Source of the DNA: DASUXY01 sp035301985
Lineage (GTDB): Bacteria; Bacillota; Bacilli; Bacillales; Amphibacillaceae
Length of the DNA: 64,000 bases
NCBI GenBank assembly: GCA_035301985.1
Contig: DATGTE010000008.1
Span: forward strand, 77,039-141,038
Direction of reading: 5' to 3'
Shown in pieces: positions 45,445-54,086 of this stretch (positions within the stretch are counted from its first letter, which is position 1; each line of letters opens with the position of its first letter). The notes beneath the pieces are model-generated. The model saw only the letters and a list, made by a program, of their open reading frames with translations, ran no database searches and was not told the DNA's origin. The translations under genes and the position numbers were made by a program.

Positions 45445-46020
45445 ATGACGGTTGATCGGAAACAAATGATTATCGATGCGGCTACAAAATCATTCTCGAT
45501 GTTCGGTTATAAAGCAACGACGATGGATCAAGTGGCTAAATTAGCAAAAGTAGGTAAAGGTACCATTTATACGTTTTATAAAAATAAAGAAGATTTATTC
45601 GATGAGATCATTACATCTTTAATCATTGAGATGAAGACTGCAGCTGAACAAGCGATGGATGAGAAGTTAACTTTTTATGAAAATGCGGAACGTGCCTTGT
45701 TTAAACTGTTAGAATTTCGCCAAGATCATCAGTTGATGATTAAACTGATCCAAGAGGAAAGGGAAATAGGTACCCCCTTAGTTTCAAAGGTCATTCGACG
45801 ATTGGAAAATATGATAGTCAACTATATAAAAGAAATTGTTCAAAAAGCCATTGACAAAGGTGAAATCAAGCCATGTAATCCTAAAGTCACAGCGTTTGTC
45901 ATGCTAAATTTATATATCACGCTTATCTTTGAGTGGGAAAAGTATCACGAACCATTCAATGAGGATGAGATCTCACGGTTATTTACATTATACATGTTTG
46001 AAGGATTGTCTAATCGATAA
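45445..46020 (+). CDS. TetR-family regulator (YhgD-like)
   Basis: A 191-aa repressor with an N-terminal HTH (FGYKATTMDQVAKLAKVGKG, IYTFYKNKEDLFDEI) and an all-helical ligand domain. It is the upstream neighbour of a YhgE/Pip protein, as yhgD-yhgE in B. subtilis. The RBS AGGAGGTG precedes the ATG. Repeats matching TGACTR-N11-TAGTCA before this gene and before yhgE suggest it controls both. Confidence 0.88.
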   Translation: MTVDRKQMIIDAATKSFSMFGYKATTMDQVAKLAKVGKGTIYTFYKNKEDLFDEIITSLIIEMKTAAEQAMDEKLTFYENAERALFKLLEFRQDHQLMIKLIQEEREIGTPLVSKVIRRLENMIVNYIKEIVQKAIDKGEIKPCNPKVTAFVMLNLYITLIFEWEKYHEPFNEDEISRLFTLYMFEGLSNR

Positions 46021-46041
46021 TCCTTACATTTTTAAGCAAAT

Positions 46042-46064
46042 TGACTGTTTGGTTAAAATAGTCA
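46042..46064. promoter_or_regulatory. Putative TetR operator 2
   Basis: TGACTG-N11-TAGTCA, same half sites and spacing as operator 1, 117 nt before yhgE. Confidence 0.55.
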
Positions 46065-46130
46065 CTTATTTCTATCAGCCACAATGTATCTTCAGCTGGT
46101 GAAAAGTGGATTGTTTATTTATGTAAAAAA

Positions 46131-46153
46131 TGACTAAATAACTAAAATGGCCA
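46131..46153. promoter_or_regulatory. Putative TetR operator 3 (degenerate)
   Basis: TGACTA-N11-TGGCCA with the second half weaker (4 of 6). It overlaps a possible -10 (TAAATA at 46135) and lies 28 nt before yhgE. Confidence 0.45.
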
Positions 46154-46180
46154 ATAATTACTCGGAAGGAGTTTTAAACA

Positions 46181-48649
46181 ATGAAAAGGTCGTTATTTGT
46201 TTCAGAATGGAAGAACATCTTCAAAGATAAAAAAGTGTTCATTGCCATCATCGCCATTCTTTTTGTACCACTAATGTATGCTGGGATGTTTCTCTGGTCA
46301 TTTTGGGATCCATATGATCATTTGCAAGATTTACCAGTTGCTGTTGTCAATGCGGACACTGGAGCAGAATATGAAGGTGAAGAGTTGGAAATCGGTGATG
46401 AGCTCGTTAATAAATTAAAAGAAAATGACGAATTTCAATTTCATTTTGTTTCTAAAGAAGAGGGTTATCGTGATTTAAAGAAGCAAAAATATTATTTACT
46501 TGTCGAAATACCAGAAGATTTTTCACATAACGCGACGACTTTAATGGATGATCATCCAAAGAAATTACAATTAAAATACGTCCCAAATGAAAGTTATAAC
46601 TTTTTATCGTCACAGATTGGAGAAACGGCGATGAAAGAAATTAAAATCGCTATATCTAAAGAAGTATCAGCGACATATGCGGAGACGATGTTTGATAAAG
46701 TAACAGAAGTTGCCGATGGTTTAGATGAAGCGAGTGATGGAACAGAATCATTACATGATGGTGCTAGAGAGATCAATGATGGCTCTAAAACTTTACACGA
46801 TCACCTCGACGTCTTTTCCACCCAAGCTATCTTGTTTAATGATGGGATGAATGAAGCCTATTCTGGGGCAGGGAACCTTAAAGATGGTTCCAGTGAGCTA
46901 GCAAATGGACTCGGATTGTTAACAGATGGCGGCGATGAATTACTCGATGCTTCTAAAGACGTTCAAGATGGTTCAAATCAATTAGCGGATGGTATCCAGG
47001 AAGTAAATGATGGAGCCCAAGAAATAAGTGAGAAATTACCGGAACTCATCGATGGGACAAATGAATTTTCTGATGGATTAACGCAATTCCAAGACGAATT
47101 GCCTACACAAATGGCAGAAACAATTGCTCAACAGATTGGTAGTACCGTTGAAAATAGCATCGATGAGATGAATGAAGGATTAAATGAATTGCAATCCGGA
47201 ATTGAAGATGGATTAACCGAGGAGCTTACACAAGGTTTGACATCAGGAATTTCAGCTCAGATCGCTGAGACAATGGTTAATCAACAGCAACAGCAAGGTG
47301 AGAAGCTCGCTGAAATACTCTTGACAAATGGTCTTGATGAACAAACAGTTGAAACAATCGTTACGGAATTAAGTGCTGGTGTCCCTGAAAAGGAAACCGT
47401 TCAGGAGGAGATGGAAGAACAGTTGTCTCCCCATATTGTCGGTGCAATCGATGAAAGTATTACAGGGATTGAAGGGGGCTTTACAGAGTTTAAAAATGCC
47501 GTAAATGAAAATGTTCCTGGAAACTCCACGGACTCATCTGCAACGGAGGAAATAGAAAGCCAAATTCAAGCTGCCGTAGATCCTGTTTTTAATGAACTGC
47601 ATGAAGGCCTTGACGCCATTACAGAAGGACAACAAACATTACAAGATGGCCTCAATCAATTAGCCGATGGTACAGAGCAATTAAAGGAAGGTTCTACACA
47701 ACTGACAGATGGTCAGAATGAATATGTCGATCATATGCAGACATTTACTGAAAAACTAATGAAAGCGAATCAAGGAGCAAGTGATTTAGCCTCGGGATCT
47801 GAACAATTGACAAATGGTATGAGTGAATTATCAGAAGGATCGTCGCAATTACATGATGGCTCACAACAATTAGCAGACGGATCTAAAGATTTATCACAAG
47901 GAACAGAAAAATTATCCGAGGGTACAGAGGAACTTCATGATAAAATGCACGATGCTGCTGATGAAGTTGGATCTGTACAGTCAACTGACGATACGTACGA
48001 TATGATGGGGGATCCGGTAGATGTTGACAAACAGGAAATAAATCAAGTTCCAAATTATGGTACAGGATTTGCTCCATACTTTGTATCTCTCGGGTTGTTT
48101 GTTGGTTCGTTATTAATGACAATTGTCTATAACATGAATGACCCTGCAAAACGGCCAAGAAATGGCATCACGTGGTTTTTAGGAAAGTTCGGCGTAGTCG
48201 CTGTTGTTGGAATTATTCAAGCATTGATTGTTGATGCCATCCTGTTATTAGGACTAGGTATAGAAGTGAAAAGTGTACCGTTATTTATTTTTGTATCGAT
48301 CATAACGAGTCTCGTATTTATGACACTTATTCAATTTTTAGTGACGGTTTTTGGTGATCCAGGACGGTTCATGGCAATCGTCATTTTGATTTTACAATTG
48401 ACGACAAGTGCAGGGACTTTCCCACTTGAATTGATACCAAAAGTGATCCAGCCATTGAATGCTATATTACCGATGACATATACTGTCCAGGCGTTTAAAG
48501 CGGTTATTTCAAGTGGGGATTATTCTTATATGTGGCAAAATATAGCTATATTAGTCACATATATTGTTGTATTTATGGTTTTAACAGCTACTTATTTTGT
48601 TTATAAAAATAGACAGCAAACCTCCATTGAAATGGAAAAAGCGATTTAA
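46181..48649 (+). CDS. yhgE: YhgE/Pip-domain ABC-2-type membrane protein
   Basis: An 822-aa protein with one N-terminal helix (residues about 17-38) and five helices at the C-terminus (from about 630). The large extracellular region is full of heptad-like L-x-D-G / L-A-D-G repeats (for example SSQLHDGSQQLADGSKDLSQ) that form a long coiled coil. This matches phage-infection-protein (Pip) and YhgE proteins, which are surface receptors for phage and, in mycobacterial relatives, transport. RBS GGAAGGAG. It is longer than B. subtilis YhgE (about 775 aa). Terminator just after. Confidence 0.88.
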   Translation: MKRSLFVSEWKNIFKDKKVFIAIIAILFVPLMYAGMFLWSFWDPYDHLQDLPVAVVNADTGAEYEGEELEIGDELVNKLKENDEFQFHFVSKEEGYRDLKKQKYYLLVEIPEDFSHNATTLMDDHPKKLQLKYVPNESYNFLSSQIGETAMKEIKIAISKEVSATYAETMFDKVTEVADGLDEASDGTESLHDGAREINDGSKTLHDHLDVFSTQAILFNDGMNEAYSGAGNLKDGSSELANGLGLLTDGGDELLDASKDVQDGSNQLADGIQEVNDGAQEISEKLPELIDGTNEFSDGLTQFQDELPTQMAETIAQQIGSTVENSIDEMNEGLNELQSGIEDGLTEELTQGLTSGISAQIAETMVNQQQQQGEKLAEILLTNGLDEQTVETIVTELSAGVPEKETVQEEMEEQLSPHIVGAIDESITGIEGGFTEFKNAVNENVPGNSTDSSATEEIESQIQAAVDPVFNELHEGLDAITEGQQTLQDGLNQLADGTEQLKEGSTQLTDGQNEYVDHMQTFTEKLMKANQGASDLASGSEQLTNGMSELSEGSSQLHDGSQQLADGSKDLSQGTEKLSEGTEELHDKMHDAADEVGSVQSTDDTYDMMGDPVDVDKQEINQVPNYGTGFAPYFVSLGLFVGSLLMTIVYNMNDPAKRPRNGITWFLGKFGVVAVVGIIQALIVDAILLLGLGIEVKSVPLFIFVSIITSLVFMTLIQFLVTVFGDPGRFMAIVILILQLTTSAGTFPLELIPKVIQPLNAILPMTYTVQAFKAVISSGDYSYMWQNIAILVTYIVVFMVLTATYFVYKNRQQTSIEMEKAI

Positions 48650-48656
48650 AACGAAT

Positions 48657-48700
48657 AAAAGAAGCGTGCTGCGTAATTTTAACGTAGCACGCTTCTTTTA
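48657..48700 (+). terminator. Terminator after yhgE
   Basis: GAAGCGTGCTGCGT (48661-48674) pairs with ACGTAGCACGCTTC (48682-48695), one mismatch, then TTTT. Confidence 0.85.
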
Positions 48701-48900
48701 CTTCTTATTAAGAGTCGTTATTTTTAACATCGGAGGCGAACGATCTACTGTGCTTTCTTTTCTATGGTCATCCGCCTAAAATAGCATAAAACAGGGGCAA
48801 AAGTGGAGAACATGCATACATAATACATAAGAACACAATTATTTTAGGTGCATCATTTGAACCTCCATAGCACCAGAGTGGATCTAGGAGAGTGGATTTT

Positions 48901-50304
48901 ATGCAAACTCCATGGATTAATTATCAAGCGATGCGTGAGATTATTTCCAAGGAAATGAATGAGAAAGTATTTCTGACACCGAATCTACAGGATTGGATGT
49001 TTTTTGATAAGAGTTTGTATAACTACATGTTATTTTCATATGAATACGGTCTTTTTCGTGTAGAACATTTATTGATTTGCGATAAACTTAAGGAATTACT
49101 GTTATGTATTAAGAATTGTACCAATTTAGAGAATGCCCGAGAAATAGAACAGCGATTGAAAAATACGAAGAATAAAAATACTGTTTCTTATCGTGATATC
49201 GTATGCCATCAACCTCATCATCTGAAAATGCAAGTAACAGCTGCAAGTAAAGGCAATCAAGACGCATCTAGAAAACGTCCCGCAGAGGATCGACATACAC
49301 CTAAACCGAATCATGGTTCTAAATATCGTCGCGACGCAATTAAACAAGAAGAAAAAAAATCGAAGCACGTCGGCCATCATCCAGCCATGCCTGATGATTC
49401 GGTACGGTTAACCGATGATCAAGATCATCGAAAAGATAAAACACCTCCGGATAACTCAAAACATGCTAAAGGAGAAAAACGAGCAGCAATTACAAGTCCC
49501 GAGCGAATGGACCGGACTGAAGATTCAATTGAACATGATCAAAAAACGGACACTCAATCACAAGAATTACTTGTTAATGAACAGCCAGTGGAGCATAAAA
49601 CGAGTGCTACTAATAAAGAGAATGTAATCACAAAATGCACGCAGGAAACAATCCCTATTTCTATTTATGTTGATGTTGATCAGTTTATACATCCACCTTT
49701 AGTCGGTTCTATGAAGAAATATATTTATAAGTTTCTTCAGCAAATCAGCGCTTTCTCACCCGATTTGCAAACGAAGTTATTCGAGCAAGTCAATGTATAT
49801 ACAAATCAACCGTATTGTGAACTGATTGAATCAAAAATACATCACCTTTCATCCCATCATCGTAATCATTCCAAAAGCCTAGATAATACGACGAAATTAC
49901 AAAAGGCATCCGTCAAGGCGATTATTCCTCCGAAAGAAAAGAAAAAACCTGCAGGCTTTTATTCGATTAAACTCCCCGTTGTGGTTGGGACATATGAAAT
50001 AGAAGCTGTTCTCAAAAATAACATCCCTTTTACAGAAAAAATTTTAGAAATTAAACAAATTGATCACGAAATCATCATCAATCAATCAGAGTTTGTTCCA
50101 TCCATGTTATCTTCGATTCGAAAAAAGAAAACGATTGCTATAGAAGGGAAATTATTTCTTCATGGCTGGTTACTTCTGAAAATAGACTATCTGAGCGACG
50201 CTCGTTCTCCTGAAAAAGATTGTCATCAGCTATCTTGGTTACAGCAACATATTGCTTTAAATATGACTGTTGATTTAATGCAGCAACAACAAATTACGAT
50301 CTAA
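48901..50304 (+). CDS. CsxC-like large spore-surface protein
   Basis: A 467-aa protein. An N-terminal helical region (residues 1-75), a charged, Lys/His/Asp-rich low-complexity middle (about 100-240, 'KSKHVGHHPAMPDD') and a C-terminal part with two blocks shared with the next gene: N-Q-P-Y-C-E-L-I-E-S-K-I and, after it, IKLPVVVGTYEIEAVLKNNI ... EIKQIDHEIIINQ ... FVPS. ATG 48901 is preceded by GGAG at 10 nt; a GTG at 48892 is too close. It is likely part of the exosporium/coat family; the function is inferred from its neighbour only. Confidence 0.62.
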   Translation: MQTPWINYQAMREIISKEMNEKVFLTPNLQDWMFFDKSLYNYMLFSYEYGLFRVEHLLICDKLKELLLCIKNCTNLENAREIEQRLKNTKNKNTVSYRDIVCHQPHHLKMQVTAASKGNQDASRKRPAEDRHTPKPNHGSKYRRDAIKQEEKKSKHVGHHPAMPDDSVRLTDDQDHRKDKTPPDNSKHAKGEKRAAITSPERMDRTEDSIEHDQKTDTQSQELLVNEQPVEHKTSATNKENVITKCTQETIPISIYVDVDQFIHPPLVGSMKKYIYKFLQQISAFSPDLQTKLFEQVNVYTNQPYCELIESKIHHLSSHHRNHSKSLDNTTKLQKASVKAIIPPKEKKKPAGFYSIKLPVVVGTYEIEAVLKNNIPFTEKILEIKQIDHEIIINQSEFVPSMLSSIRKKKTIAIEGKLFLHGWLLLKIDYLSDARSPEKDCHQLSWLQQHIALNMTVDLMQQQQITI

Positions 50305-50439
50305 TTTGACTGGATCCACTATGTGTGGAGGTAATCGTGAAATCGCCTATGATAGGTGACTATACCGTTATAGAACATTTGAATATAGTAGTAACGTAAC
50401 GTAAAAATTTTATCGATTATAAAGAAAGGAATGAGTTTC

Positions 50440-51162
50440 ATGGGAAAAAAGCACAAAGAAGATCAGAAAATGAATTGCGATGTTGAAGGAAGAACAGAAG
50501 TAGCATTTACAGATAAAGAAGTTGAGCCGGTCACCCCTTGTTCAAACCCCGTCATAAAAGTACCTGTGTTATTGGCAGAGACAGAATTACAAATTGTTGT
50601 CGAATCGAATGTTCCTATAGATCCTCCAGCTAGTGAAATTAAACACGTCGAAAAAGATGTAGTGATTAAGCAATGTAAATTAGTACCCGTTGAATTTAAA
50701 AAGAAGCCCGTTAAACACAGCCATCTTTTCCGAGCGAAACGTGCAAAACTATTTGTCGAAGGATATATCCGTAAAAATATTCAATATGCTACTGATGCCT
50801 GTAATGGAACCATTCGCGATCGGATTGCGAATGTGTCATTTTCAGGATTTGCAGATTTAAACAAAGAAGATTTTTTATGCTATCCAGTTTTTGCGACTTC
50901 ATCCAATTCGAAATCTCGCTTCATTGATTCTGATAAAAACAGTGTTCCTCGTTTTGATAAATATTTATTCAACAATACAGTATTTTACAATGAACAGCCA
51001 TTCTGTGAATTAGTCGGAGCAAAGTTTGCTGAGCTGGACTTTTCACCTAAACCAACAAAAGTTGACGAAACGTTCAATAAAGTACGTGAAAAAATCGTCC
51101 TTGACTTGACATTGAAAGTATTGCAAAAACAACAAGTACAAATAAATAACAAACACAAATAA
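50440..51162 (+). CDS. CsxC-family spore protein
   Basis: A 240-aa protein of the CsxC type (spore-surface proteins; SPOCS-like beta domain). N-terminal block IKVPVLLAETELQIVVESNV ... EIKHVEKDVVIKQCKLVPVE, then KLFVEGYIRKNIQYAT with C, and a C-terminal N-E-Q-P-F-C-E-L-V-G-A-K-F block. The last strand K-V-L-Q-K-Q-Q-V-Q-I mirrors M-Q-Q-Q-Q-I-T-I of the gene upstream. ATG 50440 gives better RBS spacing (AAAGGA) than ATG 50431. Terminator at 51349. Confidence 0.72.
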   Translation: MGKKHKEDQKMNCDVEGRTEVAFTDKEVEPVTPCSNPVIKVPVLLAETELQIVVESNVPIDPPASEIKHVEKDVVIKQCKLVPVEFKKKPVKHSHLFRAKRAKLFVEGYIRKNIQYATDACNGTIRDRIANVSFSGFADLNKEDFLCYPVFATSSNSKSRFIDSDKNSVPRFDKYLFNNTVFYNEQPFCELVGAKFAELDFSPKPTKVDETFNKVREKIVLDLTLKVLQKQQVQINNKHK

Positions 51163-51348
51163 ATGATATGGTTTTCATTCTAATTTAACGAATTGCAGGG
51201 TTTTTTTGAGTTTCATCCATGACTGGTCCGTTTGCATTATCAGGAGATTGGACTTTTTAAGTGTTTTTATTGTTATAGAGATCGTAATGAATGGTCTAAA
51301 GTTCGATGGATTCATTTCTAGCAATATCTTCAATTTTTGAATGAATTG

Positions 51349-51390
51349 ATCAGGCGTATCCACATAGTTGGAAACGCCTGATTTTTTATT
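51349..51390 (+). terminator. Terminator downstream of the CsxC-family pair
   Basis: ATCAGGCGT (51349-51357) pairs with ACGCCTGAT (51374-51382), then TTTTTATT. It is 187 nt past the stop; the interval holds no gene I can support, and 51391-51690 only the promoter region of ndh. Confidence 0.75.
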
Positions 51391-51690
51391 GAACAAGAGA
51401 ATAGCTCATCATTTTATGTTTCCTGTTATACAATGATATTGAGGCCTTCTATCGCTACCGAAACCGAAAATGTTAAGTTTGACTGCGTATGTATAAATTC
51501 AATGTCACAAACAGGATCCATATTATAAGTGATATTAGCGAAATTAAATAAACTTTGCTATCATATAGTTGGGATTTACAAAAAATACACATATGAAGAA
51601 TGGAATGATTCAATCAAGAGTATGCTATGTTTGGTAACAGTTTTTTTTGTATAAAATGTGTTTACCGAGAAAAGGAAGGTGGATTTTTAA

Positions 51691-52911
51691 ATGTATTCAA
51701 ATAAACCAAAAATTGTCGTTCTTGGTGCAGGATATGCGGGAATGATGACAACGAAAAGATTAACTCAAAAACTCTTACCCGAAGAAGCCGATATCGTATT
51801 AATAAATAAACATAATTACCATTATCAAACAACTTGGCTCCATGAGGTAGCGGCGGGGACAATTAATCACAATCAAGCCCGTGTGATGATCAGTGATGTC
51901 ATTAATCCGAATCGCGTTCGCTTGATCTATGATACGGTTGTTAAGGTGAACAAAGATGAAAATAAAGTCGTGCTCGAAAACAGTGAAGTTACATACGACT
52001 ACCTCGTCATCGCTTTAGGATTTACTACGAATACATTCGGTATCAAAGGGATGGAGGAAAACGCCTTCTTCATTCAAGATATCGATACTTCTCAATTGAT
52101 TCGTGATCACATCGAGTATCAATTTGTGAAATATAAAAATAGCGAAGAGCCGGATGAACGAGATTTAACGATTCTTGTCGGTGGTGCAGGGTTTACAGGA
52201 ATTGAGTTTGTCGGTGAGTTAGCTGAAAAAGTGCCTGAACTCTGTAAAAAATATGATATCGATCGTAATAAAGCTAAAATCATCAACGTTGAAGCTGCTC
52301 CATCTATATTACCTATGTTCGATGATGACCTTGTAGCTTATGCGAAAAAATCATTAGAGGATCGTGGCGTACAATTCCGCCTTAACGCTAAAATCCAAGC
52401 CTGTACAGAAGATGGATTCGTGATCGGCGAAGGTGATGAGCGTGAAGAAATCAAGGCTGGTACGGTTGTTTGGACAGGTGGTGTCACTGGAAGTCCTGTT
52501 CTAAGCGAATCTGGTTTTGAATTAACACGTGGAAAAGTGACTGTCGATGGCGATTTACGTGCTCCAGGTGAAGAAAACATATTCATCATTGGTGATTGTG
52601 CATGGGTGATGGATGAACAAGCAGGACGCCCATATCCACCAACTGCACAAGCAGCAATGCAACATGCAGATACGTGCGCTAATAATATTAAAGCGTTGCT
52701 TCACAACCAACCATTAGAAAACTTTGTGTTTGATGACAAAGGAACAGTTGCTTCGTTAGGTGTGAACGACGGTGTCGGTTCGATCTTGTCAGGAACAAAA
52801 TTAACCGGAAAGCCAGCAGCTGCTATGAAAAAAGTTGTTGACAACCGGGCATTGTTTTTAATTGGTGGTCCAAAGCTCATTCTTAAAAAAGGTAAATTCC
52901 GTCCATTTTAA
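51691..52911 (+). CDS. Type II NADH dehydrogenase (YumB/Ndh-like)
   Basis: A 406-aa single-subunit NADH:menaquinone oxidoreductase. The FAD site is VVLGAGYAGM (residues 9-18), the NADH site VGGAGFTGIEFVGELA, and IFIIGDCAW (G-D motif) near residue 300; the C-terminal amphipathic part (KLILKKGKFRPF) docks to the membrane. Identity is closer to YumB than YjlD by length, but I cannot separate them. RBS AAGGAAGGTGG. No Rex site (TTGTGAA-N6-TTCACAA) was found upstream. Confidence 0.92.
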   Translation: MYSNKPKIVVLGAGYAGMMTTKRLTQKLLPEEADIVLINKHNYHYQTTWLHEVAAGTINHNQARVMISDVINPNRVRLIYDTVVKVNKDENKVVLENSEVTYDYLVIALGFTTNTFGIKGMEENAFFIQDIDTSQLIRDHIEYQFVKYKNSEEPDERDLTILVGGAGFTGIEFVGELAEKVPELCKKYDIDRNKAKIINVEAAPSILPMFDDDLVAYAKKSLEDRGVQFRLNAKIQACTEDGFVIGEGDEREEIKAGTVVWTGGVTGSPVLSESGFELTRGKVTVDGDLRAPGEENIFIIGDCAWVMDEQAGRPYPPTAQAAMQHADTCANNIKALLHNQPLENFVFDDKGTVASLGVNDGVGSILSGTKLTGKPAAAMKKVVDNRALFLIGGPKLILKKGKFRPF

Positions 52912-52954
52912 TACGAATACAAATAACGATCTCCATAAAGAGGAGGGGTCATAT

Positions 52955-53053
52955 ATGAAAAGAGGAAGTTTTTATTTTTTAGTCGGTTTAGCTGCTTTAA
53001 TTGGATATGTATTTGCCGTCCGTAAATTAGAAGATACGAGAGATTTTCGGTAA
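52955..53053 (+). CDS. 32-residue single-helix membrane peptide
   Basis: Encodes MKRGSFYFLVGLAALIGYVF plus AVRKLEDTRDFR: a short basic start, one membrane helix (about residues 6-21) and a charged tail. The RBS AGAGGAGGGG lies 7 nt before the ATG, stronger than for most genes here. It follows ndh by 43 nt and precedes a terminator, so it is likely co-transcribed with ndh. No family recognised. Confidence 0.65.
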   Translation: MKRGSFYFLVGLAALIGYVFAVRKLEDTRDFR

Positions 53054-53080
53054 GAAACAAAACTTTTTTAAAATGAATGC

Positions 53081-53131
53081 ACCGCATGAAATCCAATTTA
53101 AAAATCTTGGTTCCATGCGGTTCTATTTTTA
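53081..53131 (+). terminator. Terminator of the ndh unit
   Basis: ACCGCATG (53081-53088) pairs with CATGCGGT (53114-53121), followed by TCTATTTTTA. Confidence 0.75.
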
Positions 53132-53162
53132 TGATTTCATCTATAATCAATTTATTTTAACT

Positions 53163-53379
53163 TATTTCCCGGCCTTGTTGCGTGAAGAAAGGTTCGTCGA
53201 TAGAAGTTTTTTGGGGTTTGAACACTATGCTTCATCGTTCTCCTCCAGTTACACATTGGGCATAATCTTGATTTACAGAACCACACTTTAAATAAATTAA
53301 TTTTGCCCGTTTCTGGACTAACTTTATACTCAAGAACTTCGGCACATCCTTTAACTTTTTACGCTTTTTTTAAACTCAT
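53163..53379 (-). pseudogene. Fragment of rolling-circle plasmid Rep, N-terminal region
   Basis: On the minus strand an ATG (53379) after CTGGAGGTG reads M-S-L-K-K-A then TAA, and the frame continues as K-V-K-G-C-A-E-V-L-E-Y-K ... VWFCKSRLCPMCNWRRTMKH. This matches the N-terminal cysteine region of pUB110-type Rep proteins (CAEILEYK ... FCKSRLCPMCNWRR). The premature stop and loss of homology after residue about 65 show it is dead. Confidence 0.75.
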
Positions 53380-53436
53380 AGGATCACCTCCAGTTTATCT
53401 AGCTAAAAGGAGGGACACGAACTCGTTTGAAAATAA

Positions 53437-53470
53437 GTAAAAAAAGATATGAGAATCTAATCTCGTATCT
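53437..53470 (-). terminator. Minus-strand terminator of the decayed gene at 53509
   Basis: AGATATGAGA (53445-53454) pairs with TCTCGTATCT (53461-53470), one G-T, with a T-run on the minus strand. Confidence 0.7.
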
Positions 53471-53508
53471 TTAGCTCCTACTTGCAAGATTTAACAAAAT
53501 ATGTTCAT

Positions 53509-53697
53509 TTAGTTCCCATTGTTATTTATAAAATTCACAACCGAACTTGTCGTTTTAGGCCCACCATTTCCAAGATTATGATCACCAAACATAAATCCAT
53601 TTGAACGAACAGCTACAATCTCATTTGAATCACTCCAGTAAGAGCTACAGTTACATTAACTTTATGACCAGTTAATTCTTCAGTAATTAAATCCTCT
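53509..53697 (-). pseudogene. Frameshifted remnant of an unidentified gene
   Basis: Minus strand. One frame gives A-E-E-D-L-I-T-E-E-L-T-G-H-K-V-N-V-T-V-A-L-T, and the next frame continues W-S-D-S-N-E-I-V-A-V-R-S-N-G-F-M-F-G-D to a TAA at 53511-53509. The break needs one indel near 53640. It keeps its own terminator (53437). The family is not recognised. Confidence 0.5.
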
Positions 53698-53701
53698 TCC
53701 G

Positions 53702-54061
53702 CTAAATTGTTAACACTTTATAATTTGTTACAAGTGTTCCACTACAAGTTTCATCAATAGCAGATTGAAGATCTGATTTATATTTATTTTTCGGTTTAAT
53801 TACCCGAACATCGACTATTAGATCATAGTCCAATTTCATTGCCCGTTTCCAAAAGCCTGTCCACTGTTTTTGAGACATATAGTTTTCGGTATTTTTGAAA
53901 TATGTATTTTCTACACACAAAAGTACGTGCATATGCTGATTGTATGAGTTGTCGGTTTTATTAATTGTAACTTCTGTTGCTCGCATGAAGCCGATTAAAT
54001 TCTTCTCTTGTTTTATGACTTCCTTATCCGATTGTTGTGCATGAAAAAAAGCTTCCACCAA
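53702..54061 (-). pseudogene. Fragment of rolling-circle plasmid Rep, central region
   Basis: A 119-codon frame with FMRATEVTINKTDNSYNQHM-HVLLCVE, the HxH metal motif, then ENYMSQKQWTGFWKRAMKLDYD and PKNKYKSDLQSAIDET. These match the middle of pUB110-type (Rep_1) initiators. Homology ends right before the catalytic Tyr segment (Y-x-V-K), which is replaced by C-S-G-T-L-V-T-N. Its first about 25 residues are unrelated. It overlaps no functional start and has no RBS. Confidence 0.8.
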
Positions 54062-54086
54062 ATACTAAGTATGAGGAGGCTTTGTG

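Noticed and set aside
51175..51396. Minus-strand 73-codon frame antisense to the CsxC downstream region
   Set aside because: It starts at a TTG without an RBS and runs through the terminator hairpin at 51349-51390.
51400..51690. Rex operator before the NADH dehydrogenase gene
   Set aside because: No TTGTGAA-N6-TTCACAA-like palindrome is present.
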